A stretch of 64,000 nucleotides of DNA from Sweltsa coloradensis (Eukaryota; Arthropoda; Insecta; Plecoptera; Chloroperlidae): contig JAMZAV010000159.1 of NCBI GenBank assembly GCA_024449915.1, forward strand, positions 62,001 to 126,000. The letters run 5' to 3'. Of this stretch, positions 25,091 through 49,637 are shown piece by piece; positions within the stretch are counted from its first letter, which is position 1, and each line of letters opens with the position of its first letter. Under the pieces are notes generated by a model that worked only from the letters and a program-made list of their open reading frames with translations, did not search any database and was not told where the DNA came from. A program made the translations under genes and the position numbers.

Positions 25091-25780
25091 ATGTGTAGCC
25101 TATTTGCAATTAAAATAAAAACAAAATTTTATTAACAAAACATCGACAAAGTGTCGTATAATGCGGAAGGTTTTTAATCCCGCTGTAGATATTGAAACAT
25201 TTATGTTGACCATGGCGGTTATTACACGGACATATTTAAAGTAAACTTAAAATATATTATGTGATGACGGAAACAATATTTTGTCAATAATGCATGATCT
25301 GACGCTTTATTAAATATAGGTACTGCAGCATAATGCAAGACGTTGAATAAACATACATTACTACAATTGCGAATAATTTGCTTCCACTTCGTGATCGCGA
25401 ATGAGCTCAATTCCAATTATTATCTTCACGAGTTGAGCATGTACATTTCATGTTGTGAAATTATTCAAATTAGCCAATTAATTCTTCGTACGCTATAAGC
25501 GCAACAGGTACAAAAGTTGAATCGAAACATACTTCGAAGAACTTCCGACTAATAGGAGGATCTCAGAGATTCAAGGACCCCTCGTTTTCAAAGAACACAA
25601 ATAAAATCTCCGGTATTGAAATATCTCGTTCTCGTTGTTGGCTTCGAGTTGACAAAAAAGCCCCTTCTGGGTGGTCTGGGGGCTAGTTTCACTCCAATGA
25701 CCCGTCACCCCTAGGGTCACCGAAAACATTTTGTATCATCCTTGTTGGAGGGAAATGTCAACAAAAATGTGTGAAAAGTG
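25091..25780. other. upstream region of the receptor gene
   Basis: No repeat or gene recognised. A clear TATA box for the receptor is not visible. Confidence 0.4.
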
Positions 25781-25903
25781 ATGCATCGCTACTTAATACC
25801 TGTTCTGCAAGTTTCAAGATTTAAAATTATTTATGTATGGTTATTGTTGCTATGGTCCGTGCTCATACCATATTCAGTTAATTTAATTGTCACCAAATTA
25901 CAG

Positions 25904-32221
<6,318 letters not shown>

Positions 32222-32430
32222 CTCGATCCACATCTCCCCCCCCCCCCCCCCCGAAAAAAAAATAATTTGCCAAAATAGCAACTTTTTAACCTGTTGGAGA
32301 TGGACTTGTTTTAAAAACCGGATGCACTTTGTTTTTTATGCGATTTTTAAATATAGACTACATTTTGTTTTCAAAACGGTTCAGTGACTGGTTCTAAAAA
32401 TAAAAAATACGAATTAACAATGTGCCGTTT

Positions 32431-32577
32431 GGGGGGATGGAGCGAGTTAACTGAAAAGTTATCCCGCACTGCATCAGCATTGCCCCAAAGCGTGTTAAAA
32501 AAAATCGTAAATATTCTTGGTCTACAAGAGGAGATATATTACGATACCAGGCAGGATCTACTTCCGTAGACTGCCGT
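32431..32577 (-). pseudogene. inverted copy of the receptor's last exon and its acceptor
   Basis: Reverse complement of the left arm: GGAAGTAGATCCTGCCTGGT, then TCTCCTCTTGTAG (intact acceptor), then codons TKNIYDFF followed by TAA, then TTTGGGGCAATGCTGA and CTTTTCAGTTAACTCG. The copy stops after eight codons. No preceding receptor exons are seen further right on the minus strand, so this is an isolated duplicated end rather than a second receptor gene. Confidence 0.75.
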
Positions 32578-33556
32578 TGTTGAGTAAATTGCCATCTTCC
32601 TCACAACACTATTCCATTCATCATTCATAAAAGTGCTCTAGTAAATGAAGTGTCTACATCAGTCTACTATATTATGTGAGCTGGATTACATGTTGAATTA
32701 TTTGCCGCCATTCAAATCTCAACTCAAGTTCAAACAGAATCATTAGCGAGATCTCAACAAATATTGATTCCATTGTCTGTTGTTAGCATTTGGAGTCCTC
32801 AAATACGTGAAATCTGTATCTTATTAAACGTATTAAGCTATTAACACATTGTTAAATAACCACAGTGTCGTGAAATATAATCTCCACACTGCAGTTCCTT
32901 ATTTGCGTACTCTATTTATCAATGCACTAAAGCATAATACATAATACGGCATACGTCTGGTATTTGTTTGCACATGGAGATGGTGCAACATCGTGTAGGT
33001 TTTATGATGCTACCGACAAAGTGAATTGCAGACTAACACCCAAGCACATGAATCAACAAGTGCGTGTCAGTACAGTGCTTTGCTCCAGTGGATGTGCTAT
33101 ATTTGCAGTGCTTATTGCAGTCCTTGATCATAACGTTATCTCGCGACTCCCAGTTACGTACAAGGGAGTCTTGAAGTACACATTGGAGGTTTCACGATTT
33201 GTGCTGAGTGCTGTACTATAGTTGCGTTATTGTTTGTCTTTTTGTGATACGGATTTGTTAAGAATTATTGAGCAATAAGTTTGGTTTGATAACCGTGCTT
33301 CGCTATTCTGTGTCTTCATATTCTACTTTTCAGTTTTTCCTTTTATTGCAATATCCCAATTAATTGTTTTTATGCAAAATTGAAAGCACGCAATAGATTA
33401 GAGAAAGAAAGAACTAGACAGCTTTCACATCCTAAAAACCGGTAAAACAAGCAAAATGTAGATGTAGGTGTTACGCAGAGCCTTTTTCAATACAACAAGC
33501 ACACATATATCAATTTTTCTTACTTATTTTGGTATTTCTATCAATTTTTTTTTAAA
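32578..33556. other. spacer between receptor and chitin-binding gene
   Basis: A scrap of SINE-A (TATTTATCAATGCACTAAAG, ~32911) is the only recognisable piece. An 85-codon frame at 32964 has no recognisable homology. Confidence 0.5.
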
Positions 33557-33564
33557 TATAAAAT
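33557..33564 (+). promoter_or_regulatory. TATA box of chitin-binding gene
   Basis: TATAAAAT 62 bp upstream of the ATG at 33619, placing a start site near 33588. Confidence 0.5.
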
Positions 33565-33618
33565 TGTACTCGTATCATCTTGATATTCAATAGCAAAAAG
33601 AAGTTCGTTTGATTCAAG

Positions 33619-36418
33619 ATGGGTAGCAACAAACGCACGACTTGGTTGTATTTATTGACCGTAAGTAAAAGAGAACAGGTTCATAATAATATGTTTTGTA
33701 CTACTTGATACTGTAGGCACCCACGAGCACATACGAGGAAGAGTATCAGACTACTTTTCATTTGGAACTAAATGCCACTTCTATGTACTGTATAACTTCT
33801 TTGGTAAAGGTAGTTAGGCCAATTCGGAAGGAATCTGAATATCATCACTATTAGCCCCATAAGTTATAATAAGTACCACAATTTGAATCTCGAGATCTTA
33901 AATTCTAAAATATTTAGATTTGAATTGCTTTTAAATGATTATTTATGTTATGCTGACAGAACTCTAGATTATTAACTGATTATTTTTAATGTAAAAATAA
34001 AAAGTTCGTAAAGTAACTGATGAAAGTAGCTAAAAAATAAATTTTGTTTTTAGACTAAACTTGTACATCAACTAACCAAATTTCTAAAGTTTCCACTACC
34101 CTTTATAGTCAAATATTTTACCTCTGAGGGTAGAGCTGAAAGTATGATCTGATCATGGATAAAATGATTCCATCTGTTGAGCAAGGGAAAGTGTTTTAAT
34201 TTGAGTACCTCGCTGTTACAGTGCGCCCTGGCAGCTTGTAACGTTGCTTTCTGCGCGACGTGCAATAAAGACGGGTTCTACTGTGTGACCAAGGACGTTT
34301 TCCAGGTAAATCGCTTCATTATAATATTATACATGACAGCCGAATTATTCGCATGTTACTGTACCCACCAAATAATATACGCTACACTCTCTAAAGCACG
34401 TGCAAATCGTTATTCAGGTTCGTTTCATATTATTTGGTTAAACCCATGCAACCTTATCAATATCCCATAATTGATAATAAGTGCTGTTATCAACACACGC
34501 TCAAATTCAAAACAAAAAACTTGGAAAATGAAATGATATTATCAAGATTGTAGTTTGGCTATCGTTAGGTATATCTCACAAACATACACAAACACAATCA
34601 TTATTAATGAGTAGCGATTATGACGGATTAAAAGCTTCCGCAGTCCAAAATAATTAGATTGTTTTCGGTACATTGCACCGAGTAATAAGAGTATAATAAC
34701 ACTTATATCTATGAGCCACACATTTTTTAAGCTTTGCCAACCAAGGTTATTAAATATTTTACCAAAGATAAACGACCTTTTTAACATTCGAACTCATCAG
34801 TAACAAACTCCATAAAACCGCACGAAATAACGATTTTTAATTTTTTTTTAAAAAAGAGTAGGATATTATGTTGGAAGAGGAAAATCAAAGAGGCCGCAGC
34901 CAGCCTCAGTCAACCTATATCTACTAGTGATTTGAAATAAAATTTTAACTAATGAAGTTGCTCTAAACACAAGAGGATACATTTGGTGCAGCGTGAAGAA
35001 AAAGCTAAAGTAGCTTTGAAACCTTTGAAATATTGTTCTCTTTTGTATAATAAATCACCTTAGTTTAAGAGCGTATAGGACATGCGTTTTAGCCAAATTG
35101 CCGTTCGCTCGGACGACTGACACCACAGGTGTTTGAAATTTTGAATATGTGTCACGAATGTGGAAATATAGAGGTATGAAGTAACACATTTCCATTTAAA
35201 AAATATATATATATAAAAAAAATAAATTAGGTTCCAAGAATATTAATTTTGTTAAAAACTTCAAAATTGGCTATATTCGTGATTTTTTTCTGGCTGATTA
35301 AGACAAAATTTTGAAAATCTATGACAGCAGGGCTGTCCTTTTATGCTTTATTGACAACTTTGCAAAGTTGCATATACGTCGAATGCATCTTGGCCGAGCG
35401 AATAGCTATTTGCCAACTGCCAAATGTGTCCCATTCCCTCTTAAGTTTTAAAAATGTTTGATTCGTTACAAGTACTGCATCTAGTACACACGTACTTCCG
35501 CACAACACGTTGCGCGCTTGGAGTTGAAATACGTTGAAATTTATTCTGAATTTATAATTACGACGAAATAAACAATTAAATGGTCCAAATTTAATTTATT
35601 TATTTTTCCACCAGGAATGTGTGGACAGCAACGTGACGGCCCCAGACCCGTACGTGTGTCCACCCGGCACTAACTGCTACCCGGAGTGCTCGTTCCCTTG
35701 CTCTGCGCAGTCGTGTAGCACGTGCAACCCCGCGGGCTACTACTGCCCCAGCGAGGCCTACTTCCAGCTGTGCGACACTAGCGGCGTCCCCGGGCCGACC
35801 TTGAACCTGTGTCCCCCGGGAACCGTGTGCTCCAAGAACTGCAACAACCCCGGGATATGCACGGAGACGGCGTGTCCCGTGACGTGCACGGCGACTTCCC
35901 GCCTGCCCGTCACAGGGAACAACACCAACTACTACCTCTGTGTCGCCGCGGCGGACGGCAGCGTCGTCGTCCAGGAGTACACGTGTCCCGGCAACACGCT
36001 CTTTGACTCGGTCACCAACCGATGCACCAACTCTTCCTCGAACACATTCAAGTGTAATACCACAGGACGGTTCCCAGACCCTACAAATTGCCACAAATAT
36101 TATCTATGTTCCCGTAGCTCAATAACCGGCTTGTTTTATTATTATTTATATGACTGCCCAAATAACTCATCTTTCAGTTATCTGCTATCAAAGTGTGTTA
36201 ATGATCCTACTGTGTGCACGGTCAGAAAGAATTTTAATAGGATGTCTGTTTGCAAATCGGACTATGGTAGATTCGAAGATCCAAGTAGTCGTTCCAATTA
36301 CTACATGTGTTCTCCGTCCCTAGGACTAGGAGAGTTGACCCCGTATCGCTACGTCTGTCCCGGTAGCTCAATCTTCAACCCAGGCACCAGCAAATGTACG
36401 TACAATAGAAACAACTAG
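33619..36418 (+). CDS. secreted chitin-binding protein, peritrophin-A (CBM14) type
   Basis: Three exons: 33619-33660, 34222-34305, 35615-36418 (stop TAG), all phase 0 with good GTAAGT/GTAAAT donors; 309 residues. Residues 1 to ~23 form a signal peptide (WLYLLTCALAACNVA) split by intron 1, so the product is secreted. Two related Cys-rich modules follow: CATCNKDGFYC..FQEC..CPPGTNC and CSTCNPAGYYC..FQLC..CPPGTVC. Then come three CBM14-like domains at about 133-179, 189-236 and 255-303, with aromatic-Cys motifs NYYLC, KYYLC and NYYMC. The second has five cysteines, the first and third only four, fewer than the usual six. Several N-glycosylation sites (NNT, NSS). Likely role: binding chitin in the peritrophic matrix or cuticle. 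No enzyme domain. AATAAA at 36686-36691. GC content drops sharply about halfway through exon 3. Confidence 0.88.
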
Positions 36419-37964
36419 CTTATGAATAATTTATATACATTGATAAAATTGTTCACAAACCAGAAGTGGTGAATCTGACGTACGTACGATATCGCGTGTG
36501 TATACGTAACCGCTTTTCGTGTCAGTATAAATCAATAGGATTTAACTTTGTTTTATTTTTCCAAACCAATGTAGGGCAGGTATAGTGTTTTACTTGTAAG
36601 ATTTCCCAAAAACATTTCTCGGGTTTATGGTACATTGGGTTTATGGTTCATATATGATCAAATGCCATAAAACTTTCAGGAATGCAATAAATAAATGTGA
36701 TTAGGCCAGCACTTTGTACCTAAATAATATTTTTATAATATTAACATGAATTTATTAAAACCGTACCGCCAATAAAAATAGTGTTTGGCCACAAGCATTT
36801 TGAATTTAAAAAAATACAAGCACAGAGCACACTCACGATTACATTTTCGGCTCATGTATGTACAAATTCATTGCTTGGATCGTTCCAAATACAAAGTATG
36901 GGAGCACGATGTCAACCCTTCCCATGCAACTACGAGCCATCGATACTATTTTATGAAAAATTATGAAACGTATTACAATAACGTTATGTACAATTTTACA
37001 ACTTTCATGTTATGGCATTGTTAATTTTGTTAATAAAGTGTTGAGATATGTTCTTATGGTTTATTTTATAATTTAGTTTTAAACCCACTTATCACTACAT
37101 TTCACAACATAATATTTTTCGGAGAAATGTATCAGCCACCTGAAATGTGGTTACTGATTGGTTATGGTTGTGGTTGGACACTTGATATGAAACGACCTCC
37201 ATCGAGAAAACATTGAAATTCAATATATCGTACAAGCTCACACTTTAGAATAGAAAATTATGTTTTTATTATAGCATATTATATAATTATAGCATTAAGA
37301 CTGACAGTACGCCTTATGATAATATATGACAAATAAGATCGATGTTGTTGGTCGGAATGTGAATCGATCATCGAATGATATTGCAATTGAGTAAATATAC
37401 TGATTAATACATAAGTACAAAAGAGAAGAGTACATGAGTAAAGTAGATGTTATTCGGCGTCGGATAAGTATCCAATAACAATATAGGCACCAGCGCCAAC
37501 AAAGAAAGGCCTGGGTGACGATTGTTCACTTTTTCAAGTTTCTTCGTTCTTGTATTTTGAAGATTATGGTTATTGTTCCAGGATGTATATCATACAGAGT
37601 ACCTTACTAATAGTTGTCTGTGAATTAATGAGCCAGTTTCTCTTCTGTAAACTGTTTAAAAAGCTAGGAAATAATACATATTTTTAATCATACAAAAATA
37701 AGCCAGTAACAATTTTCACATATTAGAACTTTGACGTTCCAATTTTTAGTAAAAAAAAAAACTATTCCAGACAAAAGTTATTAAAACCGTTACTCGTTCT
37801 TAACGATCTCTGATTTGTTTGTGACATAATTAAATCCCTTGTGGACGTGTTAGTTTGCTTCTTGATCGATGTTAGCGTTCAAGGAATCCAACCGTGACAG
37901 AAACAAATAAAACATAAATTAATTAAAAGTTACCGTAAGATACAGAAACTGCTTATCACTGGCA
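36419..37964. other. spacer without a gene
   Basis: AT-rich 3' flank; nothing coding or repetitive recognised. Confidence 0.5.
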
Positions 37965-38145
37965 GTGGGTGACATTAAACATTGCGTGTGGTTCGTTGGT
38001 TTTGTGCTCCAGGGTTCGAGTCCCGCTATTGGCAGAAGATTCTTAGCTTCTGATGTGGAGTTAAGTCCATCACATCTTGGCTTAGGATTGTTTAAACGGT
38101 GACTTTTGAGCCGTCCTATAGCAACGAGGCACATAGTTGTACCGA
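37965..38145 (+). repeat. tRNA-like SINE, another family
   Basis: GTGGTTCGTTGGTTTTGTGC and box B AGGGTTCGAGTCCCG, followed by AAGATTCTTAGCTTCTGATG. One copy only, so the body is not defined by comparison. Confidence 0.5.
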
Positions 38146-38239
38146 ATTAGCCTTGATGATTCTGGCGCTGTCCGTATGTGGAATCGTGTCCAGCTTGATT
38201 GATCGGTCTTTCCTACTTAAATATGCCGGTCTATAGTTC

Positions 38240-38375
38240 GTCATTGTTCGCTCGTCGATGGTGTCGGCGCCAACAGGGTTGGCTTGGTCTGCTTTAAATT
38301 TAATGTCCCTCACTTATAAAATCAGTTTTATGACTGAGAGGGTATGAACTCTCAATAAGAATATTTTTGTATTTA
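38240..38375 (+). repeat. SINE family C copy
   Basis: GTTCGCTCGTCGATGGTGTC, GGGTTGGCTTGGTCTGCTTT, AATCAGTTTTATGACTGA and GAACTCTCAATAAGAATAT match the 22370 and 48890 copies. Confidence 0.7.
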
Positions 38376-39222
38376 ATTTATTTGTTTTGTTCCTGGTTTC
38401 AAAAGCGGCAAAGTAAACAAGTTCAAACGTTCAAACGTTTAAAAGCCCCACTCCTAATCGAGAATTGAACCTTGGAGTGCACTGCACCAATGAACAACTT
38501 GTGACTTGTCAAGATTATCTCGTATTCAAGTTTATTGATTATTTATGGCCACATTACAACAGGACAACTGTCCCACAAGTGCAATTCACCAAACCATACC
38601 AAAAATGTAAATATAACGCAACAATACAATGTAAAATTAGTTAAATAAAAAATTTCTATAAAATCTCTATAAACATGGACGTATGTGTGTGGTGGTGTTG
38701 TATGTATGAATGTATGTGTGTTGTGTTGTGGTTATAAAATATTAAGTTCTGCTGTACTAGTCAGATGTTTCCATTAGTCATTATGAATATTTGATGAAAT
38801 TCTAGGAAAAGAAAGAAATAAATTAGAATCTTCGCCTGTAGGTTGCGTTATACCATATACTATAAAGACATGGAAATATGTATTACACATAAAAGATATG
38901 TCTGTGTCAAAGAGTTTCGGAGGGATTGCTGTAGGCTCATTACAGGAAAAAGTTTGATCCTTTTGCCTTATGAAAGCCAGGGATTCTGGGACAATTGAGT
39001 TAACTTTAATGTTGCTAATGTTTTATTTTTAATTAATTAGCCTTAATCTTAGCTTTGCATACATGTTATGTATGTTTATAAATGATATATAATAAAATGA
39101 ACTGTATATTATTATGATGGTGGTGCTTCTGTTTTCTATTAATGTACTTGTTAAAATGTATAACAGTATTGATTTGTAAGTGTATTAATCTGTAATGTAT
39201 ATGAACTTGTGAAAAGAGCTAA
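38376..39222. other. spacer without a gene
   Basis: Contains a TGTATG/GTGTTG-rich stretch at 38680-38735. Nothing else recognised. Confidence 0.45.
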
Positions 39223-39952
39223 TTGGATGAGCGAAGCGAAGACTTCAATTTGACTTTGTGTTATTTTGTTCGTTTTTTACTTACGTACCCCAAAAAAATA
39301 GCTCGGGTGTTTTGTTTTTGATAGTTTTTTTGTCTGTTTGTTCGCTCTCTACCGGGCAAACGGCATATGCGATCTTGATGAAAATTGAAGGGGACCTTCG
39401 AAATCTCTGAACTTAGAGCTGTATTGTTTTTGGGTACAATCGAAGAAATATTTCTCATAAATATCGTACTTTTACGATTTGTTTCGATTTTTAGTGCGAT
39501 ATTTTCGTGATATTTGGCAAACGGCTACTCCAATATTGATGAAACTAGGAACGTTTAAAATCACTGAAATCATATATGTTATGATTTTAGAGTTGTTTGA
39601 AAAAAATATTTCCTATAGAAATCGTACTTTTACGATTTTTTCTCCGGTTTTTAATACGATATTTTCGTGATATTTGGGTCGATTTTGACCAAACGGGTGG
39701 GGCTACAAAGTTCATATTTAACATTGACATAAAGATTATGGTGATGTAGTGCCTTTTGAAAGAAAAAGTTGAAAAAGTTGGTCAAAATTCATAGAAATAA
39801 AGGTTTTATATAAGCCTTTTACAGGTGTATAATGAACAAGTAATATCAAGTAACTATAGAAAAAGTAAAGAGATTCCACATAAAAACGTAATCATTGGAC
39901 AGAAATATTCCAAAAAAAAGCTCATCCATCAACGCGACTGGAAAAAGCGTTC
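39223..39952 (-). mobile_element. MITE family E, copy 2 (inverted)
   Basis: Starts TTGGATGAGCGAAGCGAAGA and ends GCTCATCCATCAACGCG..TGGAAAAAGCG, the mirror of the other copies. Internal repeats contain CGTACTTTTACGATTT and CGATATTTTCGTGATATTTG; more diverged than copies 3 and 4. Confidence 0.6.
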
Positions 39953-40469
39953 GCAAAGTGGCCTAGTATGCTAATCAATAAACTTAATAAATATAATAAT
40001 TATATAATTATTATATATATATATGTGTGTATATTATTCAATCAAAATGAAGAAAAATTAACAGTTGTAATTAAACCAATATGAAGGTGTGCTTTGTTGA
40101 TATTAAATGCATTTTTATAATATTTACACATTAAATTATCAGGAAGTACTAACGATTTGGTCAACAACCTTCTCCAGTGCAACTCATTCTTCCAACGACA
40201 ACTAATCATACTTAAAGATAAGAGGTATTCACTAGTTATGTGTATCTTGATCATTCTTTTAAAACAATTGACGTGGAACCTTCAGATAAGGGACCAATTA
40301 ATTTGTTTCAAATGTTACAATGTCAAAATAAAATTTGATTGTCTTCCATTAACAAGAGTATTGATATAAGATTAAACAATGAAACAAAATATAAGATATA
40401 GCCAAGTCAACATAATAATTGTTATTATCAGATTGATAGTTATGCAATTAACTAAGACGAAGATTAGCC
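39953..40469. other. 5' flank of protease gene 1
   Basis: AT palindromes at 39985-40024 (ATAATTATATAATTATTAT); no gene. Confidence 0.45.
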
Positions 40470-40477
40470 TATAAAAG
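40470..40477 (+). promoter_or_regulatory. TATA box of protease gene 1
   Basis: TATAAAAG, 45 bp before the first ATG; TCACTCATC ~28 bp downstream is a plausible initiator. Confidence 0.65.
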
Positions 40478-40514
40478 GCTTGAAGATGGTGATTGAGTCA
40501 CTCATCATCTGTCC

Positions 40515-45987
<5,473 letters not shown>

Positions 45988-47937
45988 GGAGTCTACAACT
46001 CAAGAAGAAAGCCACTCATTTGACACTACAACATTATTACAATTGTAATTCAAAATTATATTATAATAAATAGTATTGTCTACAATTTAGAAAATACGTG
46101 CATTAAACAATAGTACCTTGTAGTATGACTTTATCCTGCAAATCTGCGTTACTGGTCGGATTTGTTTTGAATTTCAGAAGTAACTCCTTATTCATTTTCA
46201 TCCTGAAAATAAATAATAGTACATAATAAGTAAGTTATACTTTTTAACATAAGAAACTTAAGTAAAAAATGCAAACACAACAAACCTTCAGTTCGCAAAC
46301 TCCTCTGGTTTATATGAACTCAAACCTTGCACCGTAATTTAGCAAATGAGCAATTAATAATTAATTAATTGCATTCGAAATATGTTGTGTAACTATATTG
46401 TAAATCTTAGTTCGTATGAATAAAAATGTATTCATCAGCAGACTAACATTCGCGTCACATTAAACAACCACAACCAACAATAAACTGATAAATCAGGAAA
46501 AGAATTCCGTTTTGGTGGAGGTGCCGGGTTCTGGACAGTCTCCCATCTTCTCTCATGATTGCACGTATCTTTTATCTATGCTTTCTGAACCAAGACGTTA
46601 AAATAAAATAAACTTTTGACTTTATTGCTGTGTCACACCTCAGTAGAACCGATGTCAGTGGGCAACATAACCAACGTATTGCGAGCTGTGTTATCAAGAC
46701 TACTCCAGAGTCGCCGTTTACATCACCCCGCTATGGGAATATTGAGTATATATATTTTTATGTACGCTAGTAACGTTGGTAAGATGCAAATTTCGTGAAA
46801 TTAGTAAAGTACATTTGACAGAATGCTTGATGCTTTTGTATGTACGTGTATGTTACGTATTATAGAACATATGGCAATGAGGATAATTGGTGGAGGTGCC
46901 GGTTCCAAATATTAACCTTGAATTTTACCTTTTGGCTATTTTGTCATTATACGAACACAGCATTTCAACATAATCAGCCAGAGATTAAACACGTGATACT
47001 GTTGAAATACCGTCATTCTAACATTATCGATGGAGGAGATTTCCAACCGAATCGACTTGTATTTGAAATAGGGACTACGCAGAATAGAGCTCACGCCGAA
47101 GCCAATACTTGCCATGAGTGATGAAGAGAGTTTCTCACTTACAAAAAACTCACCGATTTTATTTATTGATAGAGTTATACCCCGCTATTGAGGCAAAGGT
47201 AACCACAAAAACCATAAAAAAAATGACATGACGATATTATTGCCCAGCAATATGAAACGTTGTGTGGTGCTTACTACCGGAATCGAGCATGACAGTGAAT
47301 TATTTCGTTTCAGTTCAATCTGTTTCTTTTGAAAGAGTATTCATTATCAATTTATACTTGTTTTACAAGCATTCTTCAGTGAGTTCCCGAGGGAATCTCT
47401 CTCAAGGTGGATCCCTGGATTAATATCAATGTGTTTACCTTGTAAATTACACACTACTCCAAGTCTCATTCATTATGCTATGAATTATGCATGATGAACG
47501 TTGAGTCAATAGAATTGAAATATATTGCTGTTTAGCAAAGCATTATTTAACTAAGGTCTTACTATTGTGTAGGCTTTTAGACTTTTAGTCGCTTTGGACG
47601 ACTGACAAAGCTAGCAATGCCTATTCAACCCTATAGAAAGGGTTGCCAGAGCTCTAATGTCGCTTGAGAGAGCACATTCGTACCTACTTTTAAGTCTATG
47701 AAAATATTGAATTGGACATCAAGGACCCGGTCGTGTGCAATAAATAGCTGCTGTCGGTTGCATAACAATAGATCCTCATACATAAACATTACAACGATAC
47801 GATATAAATTTAAGATTGTAAAAGTAGTTCTCTTTAAATAAATAACTGAGTCCCTATTGACCTAGATAAACGAATGCCATTGTATGTAGATCAGCTGTTG
47901 TATTACACAATATAGGCACAACGTTAAATAAATACTA
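45988..47937. other. spacer without a gene
   Basis: The word TGGTGGAGGTGCCGG occurs at 46512 and 46890 (and at 45172 in the intron). Otherwise AT-rich unique sequence with no coding support. Confidence 0.5.
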
Positions 47938-48722
47938 GGAAAACGCTTAGTCCCGCCGCGTTGTTGGATGATCGTAATTGGTGCATTGAGCTGCCATGTG
48001 TTATGCAGATTTTCTGTTGTTCTGTGTAAAAATCATTACTAACTTGAATTTTTTTTTAAATTAAATTAAATTAAATAAAAAATTAACTTTAATTTTTTAA
48101 TTTTTTAAAATTAATTGTTATTGTTAAAAAAAGAAAAAATCGTCAAATTGCGATTTTTACAAGAAATAGTTTCTCGATTGAGCTCAAATTTAACACTTAT
48201 CTATTAATTCATAAAATTAAGGTTCTGTGAAAAAATCATTACAATCGGATAAAGCATGTAGGTGTTATAAGTCAAAGAATTGTTTTAAAAAAGAAAAAAA
48301 CCCGTAAAATTTTGATTTTCATGAGAAATAATTTTTCGATTGCGCTCAAATTTCACACGAATATCTTAATTCATAACATAAAGGTTCTGAGCAAAAATCA
48401 TAACAATCGGATAAAGCATGTAGGTGGTATAAGTAGAAAAAGTTTTGAAAAATCGAAAAAAATCGTAAAATTGCGATTTTAATGAGAAATAATTTTTCGA
48501 TTGCGCTCAAAAACGTGGCAGTTCTAAGTTCAGAGATTTCGAAGGTCTCCATAAAATTTCATCGCAATCGGAGTATCAGTTTAGCCAGAATCGTGTGGAC
48601 AAACAGACAAAAATACAAAAAAAAAAGGAAAAAAAAGAAAAAAAAAACATTCCGGATTTTTTTTCTCCAGTGTAGTAAAATGGAATCTTCGCTTCGCTCG
48701 CTACGCTCGCTACGCTCATCCA
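47938..48722 (+). mobile_element. MITE family E, copy 3
   Basis: AGGAAAACGCTTAGTCCCGC then TTGTTGGATGATCG on the left; CTTCGCTTCGCTCGCTACGC..CTCATCCAA on the right. Internal ~150-bp repeats carry CGTAAAATTGCGATTTT, GCGCTCAAATTTCACACGAA and CAATCGGATAAAGCATGTAG. Frames inside are repeat-derived. Confidence 0.8.
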
Positions 48723-49112
48723 AAAACCAACCAAAAAGCGGCACAAATGTTACACTTTTGAAGCGGGATTTGTCGCGAAACAGGTTATTTATGGTTGGAA
48801 CGGATGTATACTTTTATACTATGATATTGTTTATATCGATTAGAATTGTGTACGTTTATTATTTAAAATATTGATATCTGGTTGACCAATGTTCGCTCGT
48901 CGACGACGTCTGCTCTGGTCGATAGGCGTGGCTTGGTGGGCTTTAAATTAAATACCCCCACTGATATCAGTTATGGGGCGAGTGGGTTGATTCGAAATAC
49001 GATTGTATTTATTTGTTAATTTGTTTATATATTTAGGAAAATTGTCACGCGAAAAGTAGAACGATAAAAAGTGTTTCTAAAATTGGACAGTTATTCCAAT
49101 TTCTCGCGTAAT
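48723..49112 (+). repeat. SINE family C copy (48890-49015) in spacer
   Basis: GTTCGCTCGTCGACGACGTC, GGCGTGGCTTGGTGGGCTTT, CCCCACTGATATCAGTTATG and TTCGAAATACGATTGTATTT. The surrounding spacer shows nothing else. Confidence 0.65.
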
Positions 49113-49514
49113 ATGTCTCAAGATGAAATGAGTATTATCGTAAATAAACATCTGCTAAGATTTATTGCAAATAAAATATTGTCCGACAAAACGAAAGTAG
49201 TACCACGACGAAGGCCGTAAACTGCTCTAGCGAACTTGATATGACGGTAAACGATTCTCTGCTGGCACTGGAGACATTGTTGTCCACACAAACCAAACGA
49301 AGTTCACCTTAGAAGACGGTACAGTCGTCTACAGGGATTCGTTCTTCGTCAACGGGATATCTATGGACATCGACTATAAAGACGCAACCACCAATTTGAG
49401 AAGCAGGCGGTACGCTCGAACGTTATCGACGTCGCCTCCCAAATCAATTTGAATCTTCACAATGATAAGGAGATGTCTGAAACTTTAACCATTAGGTCGA
49501 ATCCAGACTCTTAA
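49113..49514 (+). pseudogene. decayed coding remnant of unknown family between two MITE-E copies
   Basis: Four overlapping frames each carry protein-like sequence in order. 49113-49220 starts MSQDEMSIIVNKHL; 49217-49312 holds SSELDMTVNDS; 49264-49452 holds TKFTLEDGTVVYRDSFFVNG; 49419-49514 ends TLTIRSNPDS before TAA. Base composition is richer in GC and codon-like compared with the AT-rich surroundings, and each frame ends just after the next begins, as expected for one gene broken by about three frameshifts. I do not recognise the family; a cellular gene, a transposon gene or an old viral insertion are all possible. Confidence 0.5.
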
Positions 49515-49637
49515 CGAAGTAACACACTTCTGGATCAGCTTTATGATTGATACTGTTTTAATTGGTTTAAATTGATAATTTATGTATCAGCATTGTATAT
49601 GTTAATTCATACCTGTTGTTTATTTATATTTGTTACT
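49515..49637. other. short spacer
   Basis: Sequence between the decayed frame and the next MITE; nothing recognised. Confidence 0.3.

Noticed and set aside
32964..33221. 85-codon frame, considered as an exon of a second receptor
   Set aside because: No 7tm_6 motif and wrong strand for the inverted last exon.
35600..36094. 164-codon minus-strand frame opposite the chitin-binding exon
   Set aside because: A shadow of the GC-rich plus-strand coding exon; Arg/Val/Gly-rich with no domain, and the plus frame has the signal peptide, splice sites and CBM14 motifs.
48482..48874. 130-codon frame with Lys runs
   Set aside because: Lies inside MITE-E; similar frames recur in copy 4, and the Lys run is an A-rich tract.
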